Shown: one piece after another, positions 1-8,784 of the stretch
How the letters are laid out: the number at the start of each line of letters is the position of its first letter
Position numbering within the stretch: the first letter of the stretch is position 1
NCBI GenBank assembly: GCA_018268915.1
Contig: JAFDVQ010000004.1
Span: forward strand, 124,001-188,000
Length of the DNA stretch: 64,000 nt
Direction: 5' to 3'
DNA from: Acidobacteriota bacterium
Lineage (GTDB): Bacteria > Acidobacteriota > Terriglobia > Terriglobales > Acidobacteriaceae
Made by a program: the position numbers and the translations under genes
Notes under the pieces: model-generated
Databases searched by the model: none
What the model saw: the letters and a program-made list of their open reading frames with translations, nothing else
Told to the model about the DNA's origin: nothing

Positions 1-55
1 ATTGCTCTGATTCTTGGATGTCAAGAGCAATCGTGAACACGAGGCGGAGGGAGCG

Positions 56-110
56 GGTGCCTTTAGGCACCTGAATCCGTGTGCCGTGAGACGCTAGGGG
101 CTTCAGCCCC
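56..110. repeat. Bipartite REP-type hairpin pair next to RAYT 1
   Basis: Two short perfect hairpins lie 25 bases apart. The first is at 56-71 (6-bp stem GGTGCC/GGCACC, loop TTTA), the second at 97-110 (5-bp stem GGGGC/GCCCC, loop TTCA). A TTTA-loop hairpin paired with a TTCA-loop hairpin at 22-25 base spacing recurs at 24.7 and 53.4 kb. The stop codon of the neighbouring RAYT falls inside the TTCA hairpin. REP hairpins of this kind are the known substrates of RAYT transposases; that this RAYT acts on this pair is inference. Confidence 0.75.
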
Positions 111-570
111 GGAATCTAGATAGTATGAAATGTTCCGGAATTGGATCCACTTCAAGTTTCCTCGATGCAGATGAGAATTTGTATTGATCTGCTGCCGCAG
201 CTAATCGCGCGCGAACTGGATTCTCTTCGATATACCGCATACAGGCTTTGAACTTCTCCGGAAAGCATATTTGTACCTCATTGAACCCTCGCTCCCAGAC
301 ATCGCGTTTGCTTTTTAGCCGAAAGGAGAAACCCCCTTTGATGAACTGAATGGCTTTCTCAAGTGAGACATCCGTGGCTGGAGTAATTAGCAAGTGCAGA
401 TGCTCCGGCATGACTACGAATCCGTGAAGTGCAAACTTCCCCTTGTTGCGATAGTGCTGAAGTGTCTCCAGCATCAGGTCCCCGATTTCAGCAACCTGGA
501 ACAACCGCCGCCGATTTGCGGTCACCGTGGTTACGAAGTAAGTTCTGGTTTCTTGAGGCGCCAATCTCAC
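103..570 (-). CDS. REP-associated tyrosine transposase (RAYT 1)
   Basis: This is a single-domain Y1/HUH transposase of the REP-associated group, which is known to nick and join single-stranded DNA at REP hairpins. The metal-binding histidine pair is visible as His57 and His59 in PEHLHLL, and the likely nucleophile is Tyr113 in RYIEENPVR. The 155 aa are close to the usual 150-180 aa for the family. It starts at a GTG (570). REP hairpins lie on both sides, at 56-110 and 628-645, and its stop codon is within a hairpin. It looks intact and resembles RAYT 2 at 53.4 kb only in the shared motifs, so the two are not recent copies. The family call is firm; present activity is unknown. Confidence 0.88.
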   Translation of the reverse strand: MRLAPQETRTYFVTTVTANRRRLFQVAEIGDLMLETLQHYRNKGKFALHGFVVMPEHLHLLITPATDVSLEKAIQFIKGGFSFRLKSKRDVWERGFNEVQICFPEKFKACMRYIEENPVRARLAAAADQYKFSSASRKLEVDPIPEHFILSRFRG

Positions 571-627
571 AATCCGAGAGTAGGTCCGCCCGGACCTGAC
601 GGCCTGCGTTATCGATCACACAACTTC

Positions 628-645
628 ATGGGCCTGAAGGCCCAT
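628..645. repeat. REP-type hairpin upstream of dedA
   Basis: A perfect 7-bp stem (ATGGGCC/GGCCCAT) closes a TGAA loop, the reverse complement of the TTCA loop seen in the other REP hairpins. It lies between the GTG start of RAYT 1 and the DedA gene, so RAYT 1 is bracketed by hairpins. No second hairpin was seen beside it. Confidence 0.65.
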
Positions 646-690
646 GCTCCCAGCGACTCATCAGATGAAGCCTATATACTGATCAGGCCC

Positions 691-1329
691 ATGACCGAAC
701 GCATTCTGCCGCTCATCGTACAGTTTGTAACCCACGTGATCGGCTCCCTCGGGTACGCCGGCATCGCAGCGCTCATGGGAATCGAATCCGCGTGCATTCC
801 GCTTCCATCCGAAATCATCATGCCCTTCGCCGGATACCTCGTGTATACCGGGCGCTTCAGCCTCTTCTGGGCCGCCACTGCGGGCGCTGTCGGCTGCAAC
901 CTCGGCTCCATAGTTGCCTATTGGATCGGTGCGTGGGGCGGCCGCCCTCTGGTGCTGCGATACGGCCGCTGGGTGTTGATGAGCGCGCACGACCTCGACC
1001 GCATCACGCGCTTCTTCGAGAAGTACGGCGGCATCACGGTCCTTATCGGACGTCTTCTTCCAGTCGTCAGGACCTTTATCGCTTTTCCGGCCGGAGTCGC
1101 CCGCATGTCGCAACTCCGGTTTCACATCTATACATTCATTGGTTCCTGGCCATGGTGCTACGCGCTTGCTTACGTTGGAATGCGCCTCGGGCAAGCGTGG
1201 GAGACGGACCCTCGTTTCCACGAGTGGTTTCATCGCTTCCACCTCGTGGTGGAACTCGGCCTCGTCGCCGCCATCGTCTGGTTTCTCTGGACGCACATCA
1301 AGCGCGTGCGTCAGGCCGAAGAAGCTTGA
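691..1329 (+). CDS. DedA family inner-membrane protein
   Basis: A 212-residue polytopic membrane protein of the DedA (SNARE-associated/VTT) family, whose members act in membrane lipid homeostasis, probably as undecaprenyl-phosphate or phospholipid flippases. Two signature stretches are visible: ESACIPLPSEIIMPFAGYL near residues 31-49 (the E-x-x-x-P-x-PSE motif) and GRLLPVVRTFIAFPAGVARM near residues 117-136 (arginine-proline re-entrant motif). The reading frame is open far upstream, but ATG 691 gives the family-like N-terminus; no strong ribosome binding site precedes it. The transported lipid cannot be told from sequence. Confidence 0.9.
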   Translation: MTERILPLIVQFVTHVIGSLGYAGIAALMGIESACIPLPSEIIMPFAGYLVYTGRFSLFWAATAGAVGCNLGSIVAYWIGAWGGRPLVLRYGRWVLMSAHDLDRITRFFEKYGGITVLIGRLLPVVRTFIAFPAGVARMSQLRFHIYTFIGSWPWCYALAYVGMRLGQAWETDPRFHEWFHRFHLVVELGLVAAIVWFLWTHIKRVRQAEEA

Positions 1330-1428
1330 GCATGCGTGCGACAACTCAGCCCGGCTGGCGGGCGTACACTGATTCGTCCGCCTGGATCAAGTCTGAATCA
1401 ACTCATCAAGGAAGGTTGGAAAGAAAGA

Positions 1429-2775
1429 ATGAGCACTACCGAACAGAGCGGCTCTAAGACTGCTTCGATCGAAAAACCCGCACCCGCGAAAGGCAAACTC
1501 GGCGTTATGGTTGTCGGCCTCGGCGCCGTGGCCACCACCATGATCGCCGGAGTCGAAGCAGTCCGTCGCGGACTTGCCAAGCCCATTGGCTCGCTCACAC
1601 AGATGGGCACCATTCGCCTGGGCAAGCGCACTGACAACAAATCGCCGCTCGTAAAAGACTTCGTTCCGCTCGCCGATCTCAACGACATCGTATTCACCGG
1701 CTGGGATATTTTCGAGGACAACGTCTACGAGAGTGCCGCGCATGCAAAGGTGCTAGAGAAGGAAACGCTCGAGCAGCTCAAGCCGTACCTCGAGACCATC
1801 AAGCCTTTGCCTGCCGTCTTCGATCAGTTCTATGTAAAGCGCCTCCATGGAACGCACGTCAAGAAAGGCAAGAACAAGAAGGATCTTGCCGATCAGGTCC
1901 GTACCGACATCCAGAATTTCCGCAAGACTGTTGACCGCGTGGTCATGATCTGGTGCGGATCCACCGAAATCTTCCTCGAGCCGACCGCGGTTCATCAGTC
2001 CATCGATGCTTTCGAGAAAGGCCTCGAGTCCGACGATCCCGGCATCGCGCCTTCACAGATCTATGCGTATGCGGCGCTGAGCGAAGGCGTGCCTTTCGCG
2101 AACGGCGCCCCGAATCTCACGGTCGATTGTCCCGCGATGATCGAGCTTTCCAAGAAGAATGGCGCTCCCATCTGCGGCAAGGATTTTAAAACCGGTCAAA
2201 CGTTCATGAAGACGGTCCTCGCGCCGGCATTCAAGGCCCGCCTTCTCGGCGTCTCGGGCTGGTACTCGACGAACATCCTGGGCAACCGCGACGGTGAAGT
2301 ACTCGATGATCCCGAATCCTTCAAGACCAAGGAAGAGTCAAAGCTCGGCTCGCTCGAATACATCTTTCAGCCCGAACTTTATCCCGATCTCTACAAAGAC
2401 ATCTTCCACAAGGTCCGCATCAACTACTATCCTCCGCGCGGCGATAACAAGGAAGGCTGGGACAACATCGACATCTTCGGATGGCTCGGCTACCCGATGC
2501 AGATCAAAGTCGACTTCCTCTGCCGTGACTCTATCCTCGCTGCCCCCATTGCTCTCGATCTGGTCCTGTTTTTAGACCTCGCCCAGCGCACGCCATCGCT
2601 CACGAACATCGGCATTCAGGAGTGGCTCAGCTTCTATCTCAAGTCGCCTCAAACACGTGAAGGTCTCTATCCCGAGCACGACCTGTTCATCCAGTCGATG
2701 AAGCTCAAAAACACACTCCGCCACATCATGGGCGCTGACCTTATCACTCACCTCGGCCTCGAGTACTACGACTAA
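1429..2775 (+). CDS. ino1: Inositol-3-phosphate synthase (myo-inositol-1-phosphate synthase)
   Basis: The 448-residue enzyme converts D-glucose 6-phosphate to 1D-myo-inositol 3-phosphate using NAD, the first step to inositol and inositol lipids. A Rossmann-type NAD motif is near the N-terminus (VMVVGLGAVATTMIAGVEA, about residues 26-44). The family stretches GWDIFEDNVYE, APNLTVDCP, GKDFKTGQT and GWYSTNILGNRDGEVL are all present. ATG 1429, preceded by a purine-rich stretch (GGAAAGAAAG), is chosen over an upstream in-frame start. A strong terminator follows at 2801, so it is probably a single-gene unit. It is likely to feed phosphatidylinositol-type lipids or a compatible solute; no lipid synthase gene is nearby to decide. 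Confidence 0.93.
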   Translation: MSTTEQSGSKTASIEKPAPAKGKLGVMVVGLGAVATTMIAGVEAVRRGLAKPIGSLTQMGTIRLGKRTDNKSPLVKDFVPLADLNDIVFTGWDIFEDNVYESAAHAKVLEKETLEQLKPYLETIKPLPAVFDQFYVKRLHGTHVKKGKNKKDLADQVRTDIQNFRKTVDRVVMIWCGSTEIFLEPTAVHQSIDAFEKGLESDDPGIAPSQIYAYAALSEGVPFANGAPNLTVDCPAMIELSKKNGAPICGKDFKTGQTFMKTVLAPAFKARLLGVSGWYSTNILGNRDGEVLDDPESFKTKEESKLGSLEYIFQPELYPDLYKDIFHKVRINYYPPRGDNKEGWDNIDIFGWLGYPMQIKVDFLCRDSILAAPIALDLVLFLDLAQRTPSLTNIGIQEWLSFYLKSPQTREGLYPEHDLFIQSMKLKNTLRHIMGADLITHLGLEYYD

Positions 2776-2800
2776 ATCCAGGTTATTGAACGACCAATTG

Positions 2801-2830
2801 AAGGCCCCATCGGAATGGTGGGGCCTTTGT
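2801..2830 (+). terminator. Rho-independent terminator after ino1
   Basis: A perfect 9-bp stem (AAGGCCCCA/TGGGGCCTT) with a 9-base loop is followed by TTGTCTATT, 25 bases after the ino1 stop codon. Confidence 0.8.
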
Positions 2831-2984
2831 CTATTCCGGAGGTTCAATTGCGCGACATGTCCTTCCGTGCCGTACCAAAGTTCATAGACCCCCGGAATCT
2901 GTCGGTCCATGACCCGTCTGCGGTTAAGTAATGACAGGCAAGTTGCATCTGGCGCAAAGCCGCAGAGATACCAGGAGAGACATT

Positions 2985-3185
2985 ATGAATACCTTCATTT
3001 ACAGGCTGTATCTCGCCGCGCACTCCCTCATCGATCGAAACGAGGGTCAGGGCCTCACCGAATATGCGCTGGCCTTCACAGTGATTGCCCTCGGCACCGT
3101 GGCAGGGGAACAGGCTGTTGCGCAGCAGGTGAACCACGCGTTCTTCTCGGTCACAAGCGCCATCACCGCGAACATCATCCAGTAG
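2985..3185 (+). CDS. Flp-type pilin-like small protein
   Basis: A 66-residue protein with a Flp/Fap-like N-terminus: a short charged leader, then RNEGQGLTEYALAFTVIALGT, which matches the G-x-x-x-x-E-Y prepilin cleavage and hydrophobic helix of Flp pilins (tad systems). ATG 2985 sits behind a good ribosome binding site (AGGAGA) and is preferred to the upstream start at 2931. No tad, rcp or prepilin peptidase gene is nearby, so any secretion machinery must be encoded elsewhere. It is shorter and less glycine-rich at its end than many Flp pilins. Membership is well supported by the motif; role in pilus assembly is inference. Confidence 0.75.
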   Translation: MNTFIYRLYLAAHSLIDRNEGQGLTEYALAFTVIALGTVAGEQAVAQQVNHAFFSVTSAITANIIQ

Positions 3186-3418
3186 CATACTGCGTCCGGT
3201 CCCTGCCACTCGATCTGAACAGCCCTCTGCGGTGCGATACGTCTCGGCATTTTCGCCTGAATCAATCTACTCATGACTTGCTTGTAACTTCTGACATGAT
3301 CACGCTCCATCGTGATCACAGGCACAGCCGAATCGCGTCATCCGACTATCGTCCATGCATGCATTCGGGGCTCCCGCCCAATGCTCTCAACGATGCTCCG
3401 GATGAACAGGAGCAATCC

Positions 3419-4021
3419 ATGCGCACGACCGGTATTTGCCATTTCTCTGAATCCCACATGAACGCAATCGGAAGGGCCCTCGCTCTTTTGTTTCTCATCC
3501 TGAGCGCCGCAGCATTCCTCTTTGCATGTCCCGTATCCGCTGCAGAGGACCCCAAAGCTCCCGTCGTTTTACCACCTCCTTCAGCTGGAAAAGCCTTGGT
3601 ATGTATCTACCGGACCTACAGGTTCACCGGCTCCGCCGCTCATGATGAGCTTTTCATCAACGACAAGCATGTCGGCAAGCTGCTCAACAGCGAATACGCA
3701 TTTACAGAAGTCGAGCCAGGCACAGTCATTATCGGAGGGCTCCCCAAGATGTACTACGGCAGTGCCATCATGTCCGCCGGCGCTGCTTTGAACCAGGCGA
3801 GACAAAAGGAAAATGAACGCGCCCGCTTCGAAGCCGAAGCAGGGAAGACCTACTACTTCAAGTGGACTTCAGGCACGATAGCGACCATGATCAAAGTCAC
3901 GCCGGTCGATGCCGGAGTCGGCGCGAAAGAGATTCGCAAGCTTCACCTGACTAAGCCGCCTGAAGGCAAAGACGATGCGAAACCCCAGGCGCAGACCACC
4001 GAAGCACAAGCTCCGAAGTAG
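3419..4021 (+). CDS. Secreted DUF2846-domain protein
   Basis: A 200-residue exported protein. The N-terminus holds a hydrophobic stretch (ALALLFLILSAAAFLFACPVSA) ending in a signal peptidase-like site, although a cysteine close to the end could be lipidated. The core, about residues 60-180, has the DUF2846 pattern: KALVCIYRTYRFTGSA, an 'IND-KHVGKL' strand and the late AGKTYYFKW strand. A lysine, glutamine and proline-rich tail follows. The start is ATG 3419, six bases behind AGGAG; ATG 3458 is an alternative. It converges on glgX with 48 bases between stops. The domain has no assigned biochemical function. Confidence 0.8.
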   Translation: MRTTGICHFSESHMNAIGRALALLFLILSAAAFLFACPVSAAEDPKAPVVLPPPSAGKALVCIYRTYRFTGSAAHDELFINDKHVGKLLNSEYAFTEVEPGTVIIGGLPKMYYGSAIMSAGAALNQARQKENERARFEAEAGKTYYFKWTSGTIATMIKVTPVDAGVGAKEIRKLHLTKPPEGKDDAKPQAQTTEAQAPK

Positions 4022-4069
4022 ATAAGCACGTTGCAGTCCGGCTCACCCGAGCGAAGAGCACACTACCGA

Positions 4070-6235
4070 CTAGTCCGCCGGGGTGCCCGCCTTCCCACCT
4101 GTGCCGTCGCTCAACAGCTTGAGCGCGCGACCGCCAACAATCACCTTAGGCCCCAGATCCTTCAGAGCGAATGGATTGTCGATATTCTCGGTATTCATGA
4201 TCTGCCGCCACGGCTTGCCACGGGGGGATGGGGGCAAGGTGAACTCGACGCCCTGGTCCGCCGCATTGATCAGCAACAGAAAGCTGTCATCGACGATCCA
4301 TTCCCCATTTTCGTCTGTAACTTGAAGCGTGCAGCCATTCAGCATCAGGGCAACTGCCCTCGTCCAACCGGCGTTCCACTCCTCGTCCGAAACCTCGTTT
4401 CCATTCGGATTAAACCAGTCTGCATCCTTCTCCACAAGCACGAGGCTGCCATCGCGGCGTCTCCGGATTTCGCGATCCTGGAAGAACTTTCGCCGATGCA
4501 GATTGGGATGCTCCAGCCTCAGCCGGATGATCTTGCACGTAAACTCGCGCAGCCTCTTGCGCGCGTCATCCAGGTTCCAATCCATCCAGCTCAGTTCATC
4601 GTCCTGGCAGTAGGTGTTGTTGTTTCCCATCTGCGAACGGGCGATCTCATCACCCATCGTCAGCATCGGGACACCCTGCGACAGCATCAGCGTCGCCAGG
4701 AAGTTTCGCATCTGTCGTTCACGAAGCTCATTGATGGCGGGATCATCTGTTGGCCCTTCCGCGCCCATATTCCATGAGTCGTTATTGTCTGACCCATCGC
4801 GGTTGTCTTCGCCGTTTGCCTCGTTGTGCTTACCGTTGTAGCTCACCAGATCGCAAAGCGTGAACCCATCATGCGCAGTAATGAAGTTAATGCTGGCATA
4901 CGGCTTTCGTCCGTCGTACTGGTATAGATCGCTCGATCCTGTCAGTCTGTACGCAAAGTCCGACAGCATCCCGCCGTCGCCTTTCCAGAACCGGCGCACG
5001 GTGTCGCGATATTTCCCATTCCACTCCGCCCAAAGAACAGGGAATTGACCTACCTGGTATCCGCCCTCGCCAACATCCCATGGCTCGGCGATCAATTTTT
5101 TCTCGGCCAGCGTAGGATCCTGATGAATCGTGTCGAAGAACGATGACAGCTTGCTTACATCATGTAACTCTCGAGCCAGCGTCGCTGCCAGATCAAACCG
5201 GAAACCATCCACGTGCATGTGAGTGACCCAATACCGAAGCGAATCCATGATCATCTTCAGTACCTGTGGATTACGCACGTTCAGGGAATTGCCTGTACCC
5301 GTGTAGTCCATGTAGAACTGCGGATCATCCTGCACCAGTCTGTAATACGTCGCGTTGTCGACGCCTTTCCAACTCAGCGAGGGGCCCATGTGATTCCCCT
5401 CGCACGTGTGGTTGTACACAACGTCGAGGATCACTTCGATTCCTGCCTTGTGCAGCGCCTTCACCATTTCTTTAAATTCGCGAACCTGTCCACCCTGATC
5501 TCCTGACGAGCTATACCGCGCCATCGGGGCAAAGTATCCCAACGTGTTGTAGCCCCAATAGTCGCGCATCCCCTTGTCGACAAGGTTCCCTTCGTCGATG
5601 AAGTGATGAACAGGCATCAGTTCGACTGCGGTGATGCCGAGGTTCTTGAAGTACTCAATGCTCGATGGATGTGCCAGCCCCGCGTAGGTGCCCCGCAGGT
5701 TTTCAGGCACATCAAGATTCCGGTAGCTGAACCCCTTCACGTGCGTCTCGTAGATTACCGAGTCAGCCAATGGAATCTCAGGTGGGCAATCATCCGACCA
5801 ATCGAACGGATCGTGAATTACGACGGATTTCGGCACGCCGCGAGCGCTGTCCTGCTCATCCTTTTTCATCGGGTCGCCGGAAGCAACGTCGTACGGAAAG
5901 ATCGGCGCCTTCCAATCCACGTCTCCGGAGATTGCCTTCGCGTATGGATCTACCAGCGACTTCGCCGCATTGAAGCGCATCCCGTTGGCAGGATCCCACG
6001 GCCCATGCACGCGAAAGTTATATAGCTGGCCCGGCTTGATATTGTTCACAAAACCATGCCAGACAAACGCGGTCCGCTCAAGAAGCGTGATGCAATCGGT
6101 CTCATTTCCATCGGCATCGTAAAAACACACGTCCACGCGCGCAGCGAACTCTGAGAATAGCGCGAAGTTTGTGCCTTTTTTGTATGCTGTGGAACCTAAA
6201 GGGTAGGGCTTTCCTGGAAGCAACGTTCGGCTCAT
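4070..6235 (-). CDS. glgX: Glycogen debranching protein GlgX (GH13, isoamylase type)
   Basis: A 721-residue cytoplasmic alpha-1,6-glucosidase that removes branches from limit dextrins left by glycogen phosphorylase. An N-terminal CBM48-like domain (about residues 10-110) precedes the GH13 barrel. Catalytic residues are visible: nucleophile Asp in VDGFRFDLA (about 348), acid/base Glu in LIAEPWDVG (about 384) and the transition-state Asp in FITAHDGFTL (about 457). Length matches GlgX/TreX enzymes. ATG 6235 is used; a TTG lies just upstream. No glycogen synthase or phosphorylase is adjacent, so the gene stands alone here. Confidence 0.94.
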   Translation of the reverse strand: MSRTLLPGKPYPLGSTAYKKGTNFALFSEFAARVDVCFYDADGNETDCITLLERTAFVWHGFVNNIKPGQLYNFRVHGPWDPANGMRFNAAKSLVDPYAKAISGDVDWKAPIFPYDVASGDPMKKDEQDSARGVPKSVVIHDPFDWSDDCPPEIPLADSVIYETHVKGFSYRNLDVPENLRGTYAGLAHPSSIEYFKNLGITAVELMPVHHFIDEGNLVDKGMRDYWGYNTLGYFAPMARYSSSGDQGGQVREFKEMVKALHKAGIEVILDVVYNHTCEGNHMGPSLSWKGVDNATYYRLVQDDPQFYMDYTGTGNSLNVRNPQVLKMIMDSLRYWVTHMHVDGFRFDLAATLARELHDVSKLSSFFDTIHQDPTLAEKKLIAEPWDVGEGGYQVGQFPVLWAEWNGKYRDTVRRFWKGDGGMLSDFAYRLTGSSDLYQYDGRKPYASINFITAHDGFTLCDLVSYNGKHNEANGEDNRDGSDNNDSWNMGAEGPTDDPAINELRERQMRNFLATLMLSQGVPMLTMGDEIARSQMGNNNTYCQDDELSWMDWNLDDARKRLREFTCKIIRLRLEHPNLHRRKFFQDREIRRRRDGSLVLVEKDADWFNPNGNEVSDEEWNAGWTRAVALMLNGCTLQVTDENGEWIVDDSFLLLINAADQGVEFTLPPSPRGKPWRQIMNTENIDNPFALKDLGPKVIVGGRALKLLSDGTGGKAGTPAD

Positions 6236-6365
6236 CAACCTCTACGATGCAGGGAACTTACCACTCGTTGTGTGTGGACCAATATCTCGCGGCGGACCGC
6301 AGCCCCGACCTCGCCTGAATCATGAGAATCAATCTGGATCTAAAAAGTTTGCCTTGCAATACCGA

Positions 6366-6414
6366 CTGTCATCCTGAGCGACGAGCAAAGCGAGAAGCCG
6401 AAGGACCCGCAGTT
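6366..6414. repeat. Dispersed TGTCATCCTGAGCG repeat, copy 1
   Basis: An intergenic element running from CTGTCATCCTGAGCGA to GAAGGACCCGCAGTT, in the gap between glgX and the SpoIIE phosphatase. Related copies are at 17936, 21138 and 32373. The two ends are conserved while the middle varies (AGCAAAGCGAGAAGCC here). Confidence 0.7.
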
Positions 6415-6467
6415 CGTGCTGAACCTTTTCGTTCTCTTCCAACAAATTTAGCTTCTTTTGGCAGTGA

Positions 6468-8576
6468 CTACGCCGCCATCGCCTTGGCCTGCCGCTGAAT
6501 CGTCAGCACAGTGATGTCGTCTTCCTGCCCGAAGGCCTTTGCGGCATCTGCGATATAGAACGCCGTCTGGTTGCTCAGGTTGTGCACGCGATCGAACCCA
6601 AATAGCTCTCCCGATCCGTGTCGAGCCTCCACCACTCCATCTGACATCATCAGCAGTCGATCGCCGGGATGCAGATACAGCCTGACCTCGTCATACTTTA
6701 CGTCCGGCACGACACCGAGCGGCAGTCCGCCGGGTAGTCTCACTTCCTGGGTATTTAGATACGGGGGCAGATGGCCCGCATTTGCGATCACGACTTCGCC
6801 CTCAGGCCCGAACCATACTGCCTGGCACGTTGTAAAGCTCTCGCTCCCTTGCAGCACCCGGTTAAGCGATTCCAGCATCCGTGCCGGCCGCTTCTCCTGC
6901 GTGTAGCGAAGAACGCCCATCAGCATCGACACATTCATCGCCGCCTGCATCCCATGCCCGGCAACATCCCCAAGGATCACGAGTAACCCGCCGTCAGGAG
7001 TTGTCTCCAGGTGGAAGAAGTCGCCGCCCACCTCCGCAGCAGGTTTATAGACGGAGTCAACCTGGTATCCCGGCGTCTCCACCTTCTCCCGCGGAATCAT
7101 CAACTCCTGAACACTCCGTGCGGCTTCCAGTTCTCCAATGGCTCGTTCCTGTTCATGATGAATACGCAGGAACCGCATGAAGATAATCACGACGATCGCC
7201 AGCAGGCCAGCAAAGTCCGCAATGGCTGCAAAGTGGATCGGAATCGGTCCTGCTTCAATCGTCAGAGGAGATTGATAGCTGACGCCCCCGAACTCGTTGA
7301 AGCCGCCGGTAAGGATCGGCTCCGCAATTCCTACCATCGTTAGGATCAGCGGGACCAACAGCATTCCCGCTTCATAGTTGCGCTTGATCGTGGCCACAAT
7401 CAGCGTCAGGAAGACGAAGATGGCCCAGCACACGATCCAGATAATCGAACATCCCATCACTACTGCAAGCAGAATCGTGACCGCTCTGTTATGTCCGGCC
7501 AGCAGAATCATAGGAGCGATCAGGGCAAGGATCGGCGCGGTGTACCGCAGGACATTGATGTACCAGCGTCTCTTCAATCCCAGGAACGAGATCAAAAATT
7601 CAAAGTACAGATAAGCCGACAAGAACAGGAATTGTGTGTAGAGTGCGCCGAACCAGATGTTGTCCAACCACGCCGAACTTCCAGCCTGATCGATGATTCC
7701 GATTGGGACCTGCACCAGTTCGTGCAGCGCCAGCCACAGGTACTCTGGGTGCCCCTTCTGGGTGAAATAAAGCGTCAACAGAAAAGCGGAAAGGACCAGT
7801 AGAAGTACGGCAATGATCAGCCTGGGCAGCCTCTCGAAGAGCGTCCGCACCGACCACATGTCCAGGCTTTGCCGTAGGTCGTCGGGAGTTCCCAGGCGAA
7901 AGGTTCTGCGATCGAAGAAGTTCGTGTACCCCTTCAGCCCGAACGGCACATACCAAGTCCTGACGGCGAGGACCATGGAGGTCTCGTCGGATGGAATATC
8001 CAACTTGTAGAGGCGCGAAATCTGCTGGTACTCCGACTGGTCGTCTGGGTGGGGTCCTCCCGGAAGCACCAGCTTTCCATTCACGAAGACTTCCGGTGCG
8101 GGACCTGTCGTCGACAAGTTCATTCCTGCGCTCTGCGTCACCGGCAGCTCGATCAGCAGCGCAACTGGCCCATGATTCTGCGCCAGACGAATATGCAGCC
8201 GGAACCAGGCGAACCTGTCGTCATGCGAAGGGCGATCTCCATCGTCGGAATCTGAGACATCGGCGATGGTTCCGGTCGCATCGCGAACAGCCCATCCGGT
8301 ATCGTCAAAACCCGGTGAGCCTGCCGCCGGATCAGAGCTGACGCCTACCCTCCATCCCTTGTTCAAAACGATCGGCGAGCCGATGCCCGAGGCATCAACG
8401 ATGGGGCCTTCCGGCGTACTTTGCTTCAGCTGAGGCTTGGGAGGCGATCCGCCGGGCCGTGGATGCGAATGCGATTGCAGGGCAAGAGCTTGCACTGCGC
8501 AAAGCACAAGAACGGCCATGGCCCACAACGTTGCCCGACGCACGTCTCCTCCGCGGTTTTGTGCCGTGTTCACCAC
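6468..8576 (-). CDS. Membrane-bound PP2C/SpoIIE-type serine phosphatase
   Basis: A 702-residue signalling protein of the RsbU type. The order is: a signal-anchor (MAVLVLCAVQALAL); a periplasmic beta-rich domain of about 230 residues like the 7TMR-DISM or galactose-binding sensor domains; about seven membrane helices between residues 245 and 475; a short coiled coil (EQERAIGELEAARSVQELM); and a C-terminal PP2C-SpoIIE domain with VGGDFFHLE, GDVAGHGMQAAM, NAGHLPPYL and MMSDGVVEA, including the metal-binding aspartates. Such phosphatases dephosphorylate anti-sigma antagonists; no partner anti-sigma or STAS gene is nearby. Two consecutive GTG codons at 8576 and 8573 could start it. Confidence 0.88.
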   Translation of the reverse strand: MVNTAQNRGGDVRRATLWAMAVLVLCAVQALALQSHSHPRPGGSPPKPQLKQSTPEGPIVDASGIGSPIVLNKGWRVGVSSDPAAGSPGFDDTGWAVRDATGTIADVSDSDDGDRPSHDDRFAWFRLHIRLAQNHGPVALLIELPVTQSAGMNLSTTGPAPEVFVNGKLVLPGGPHPDDQSEYQQISRLYKLDIPSDETSMVLAVRTWYVPFGLKGYTNFFDRRTFRLGTPDDLRQSLDMWSVRTLFERLPRLIIAVLLLVLSAFLLTLYFTQKGHPEYLWLALHELVQVPIGIIDQAGSSAWLDNIWFGALYTQFLFLSAYLYFEFLISFLGLKRRWYINVLRYTAPILALIAPMILLAGHNRAVTILLAVVMGCSIIWIVCWAIFVFLTLIVATIKRNYEAGMLLVPLILTMVGIAEPILTGGFNEFGGVSYQSPLTIEAGPIPIHFAAIADFAGLLAIVVIIFMRFLRIHHEQERAIGELEAARSVQELMIPREKVETPGYQVDSVYKPAAEVGGDFFHLETTPDGGLLVILGDVAGHGMQAAMNVSMLMGVLRYTQEKRPARMLESLNRVLQGSESFTTCQAVWFGPEGEVVIANAGHLPPYLNTQEVRLPGGLPLGVVPDVKYDEVRLYLHPGDRLLMMSDGVVEARHGSGELFGFDRVHNLSNQTAFYIADAAKAFGQEDDITVLTIQRQAKAMAA

Positions 8577-8784
8577 TCTAATTCACCCGGCGTCCCTATC
8601 CAAGCGAAAGCACTTTGCCGAAGCGAGTTCAATAGCGTCTCCGCGACGTCCAAGTTGCACATTCCACCGAAATAGTCCAAACATCCGCTCCCCACCGGCG
8701 TCATACTAGCGTCTAATAAGTGCAGCGAAGCGGCACCACTGCCGGCAGTTGCATCGCAGGCAAGAGCAGACCAGAGGTGAGGTC

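Noticed and set aside
2909..3418. Long upstream extension of the DUF2846 gene frame
   Set aside because: The extension overlaps the Flp-type pilin gene in another frame and is rich in His, Arg and Cys like an out-of-frame reading. ATG 3419 with a good ribosome binding site and the signal peptide fits better.
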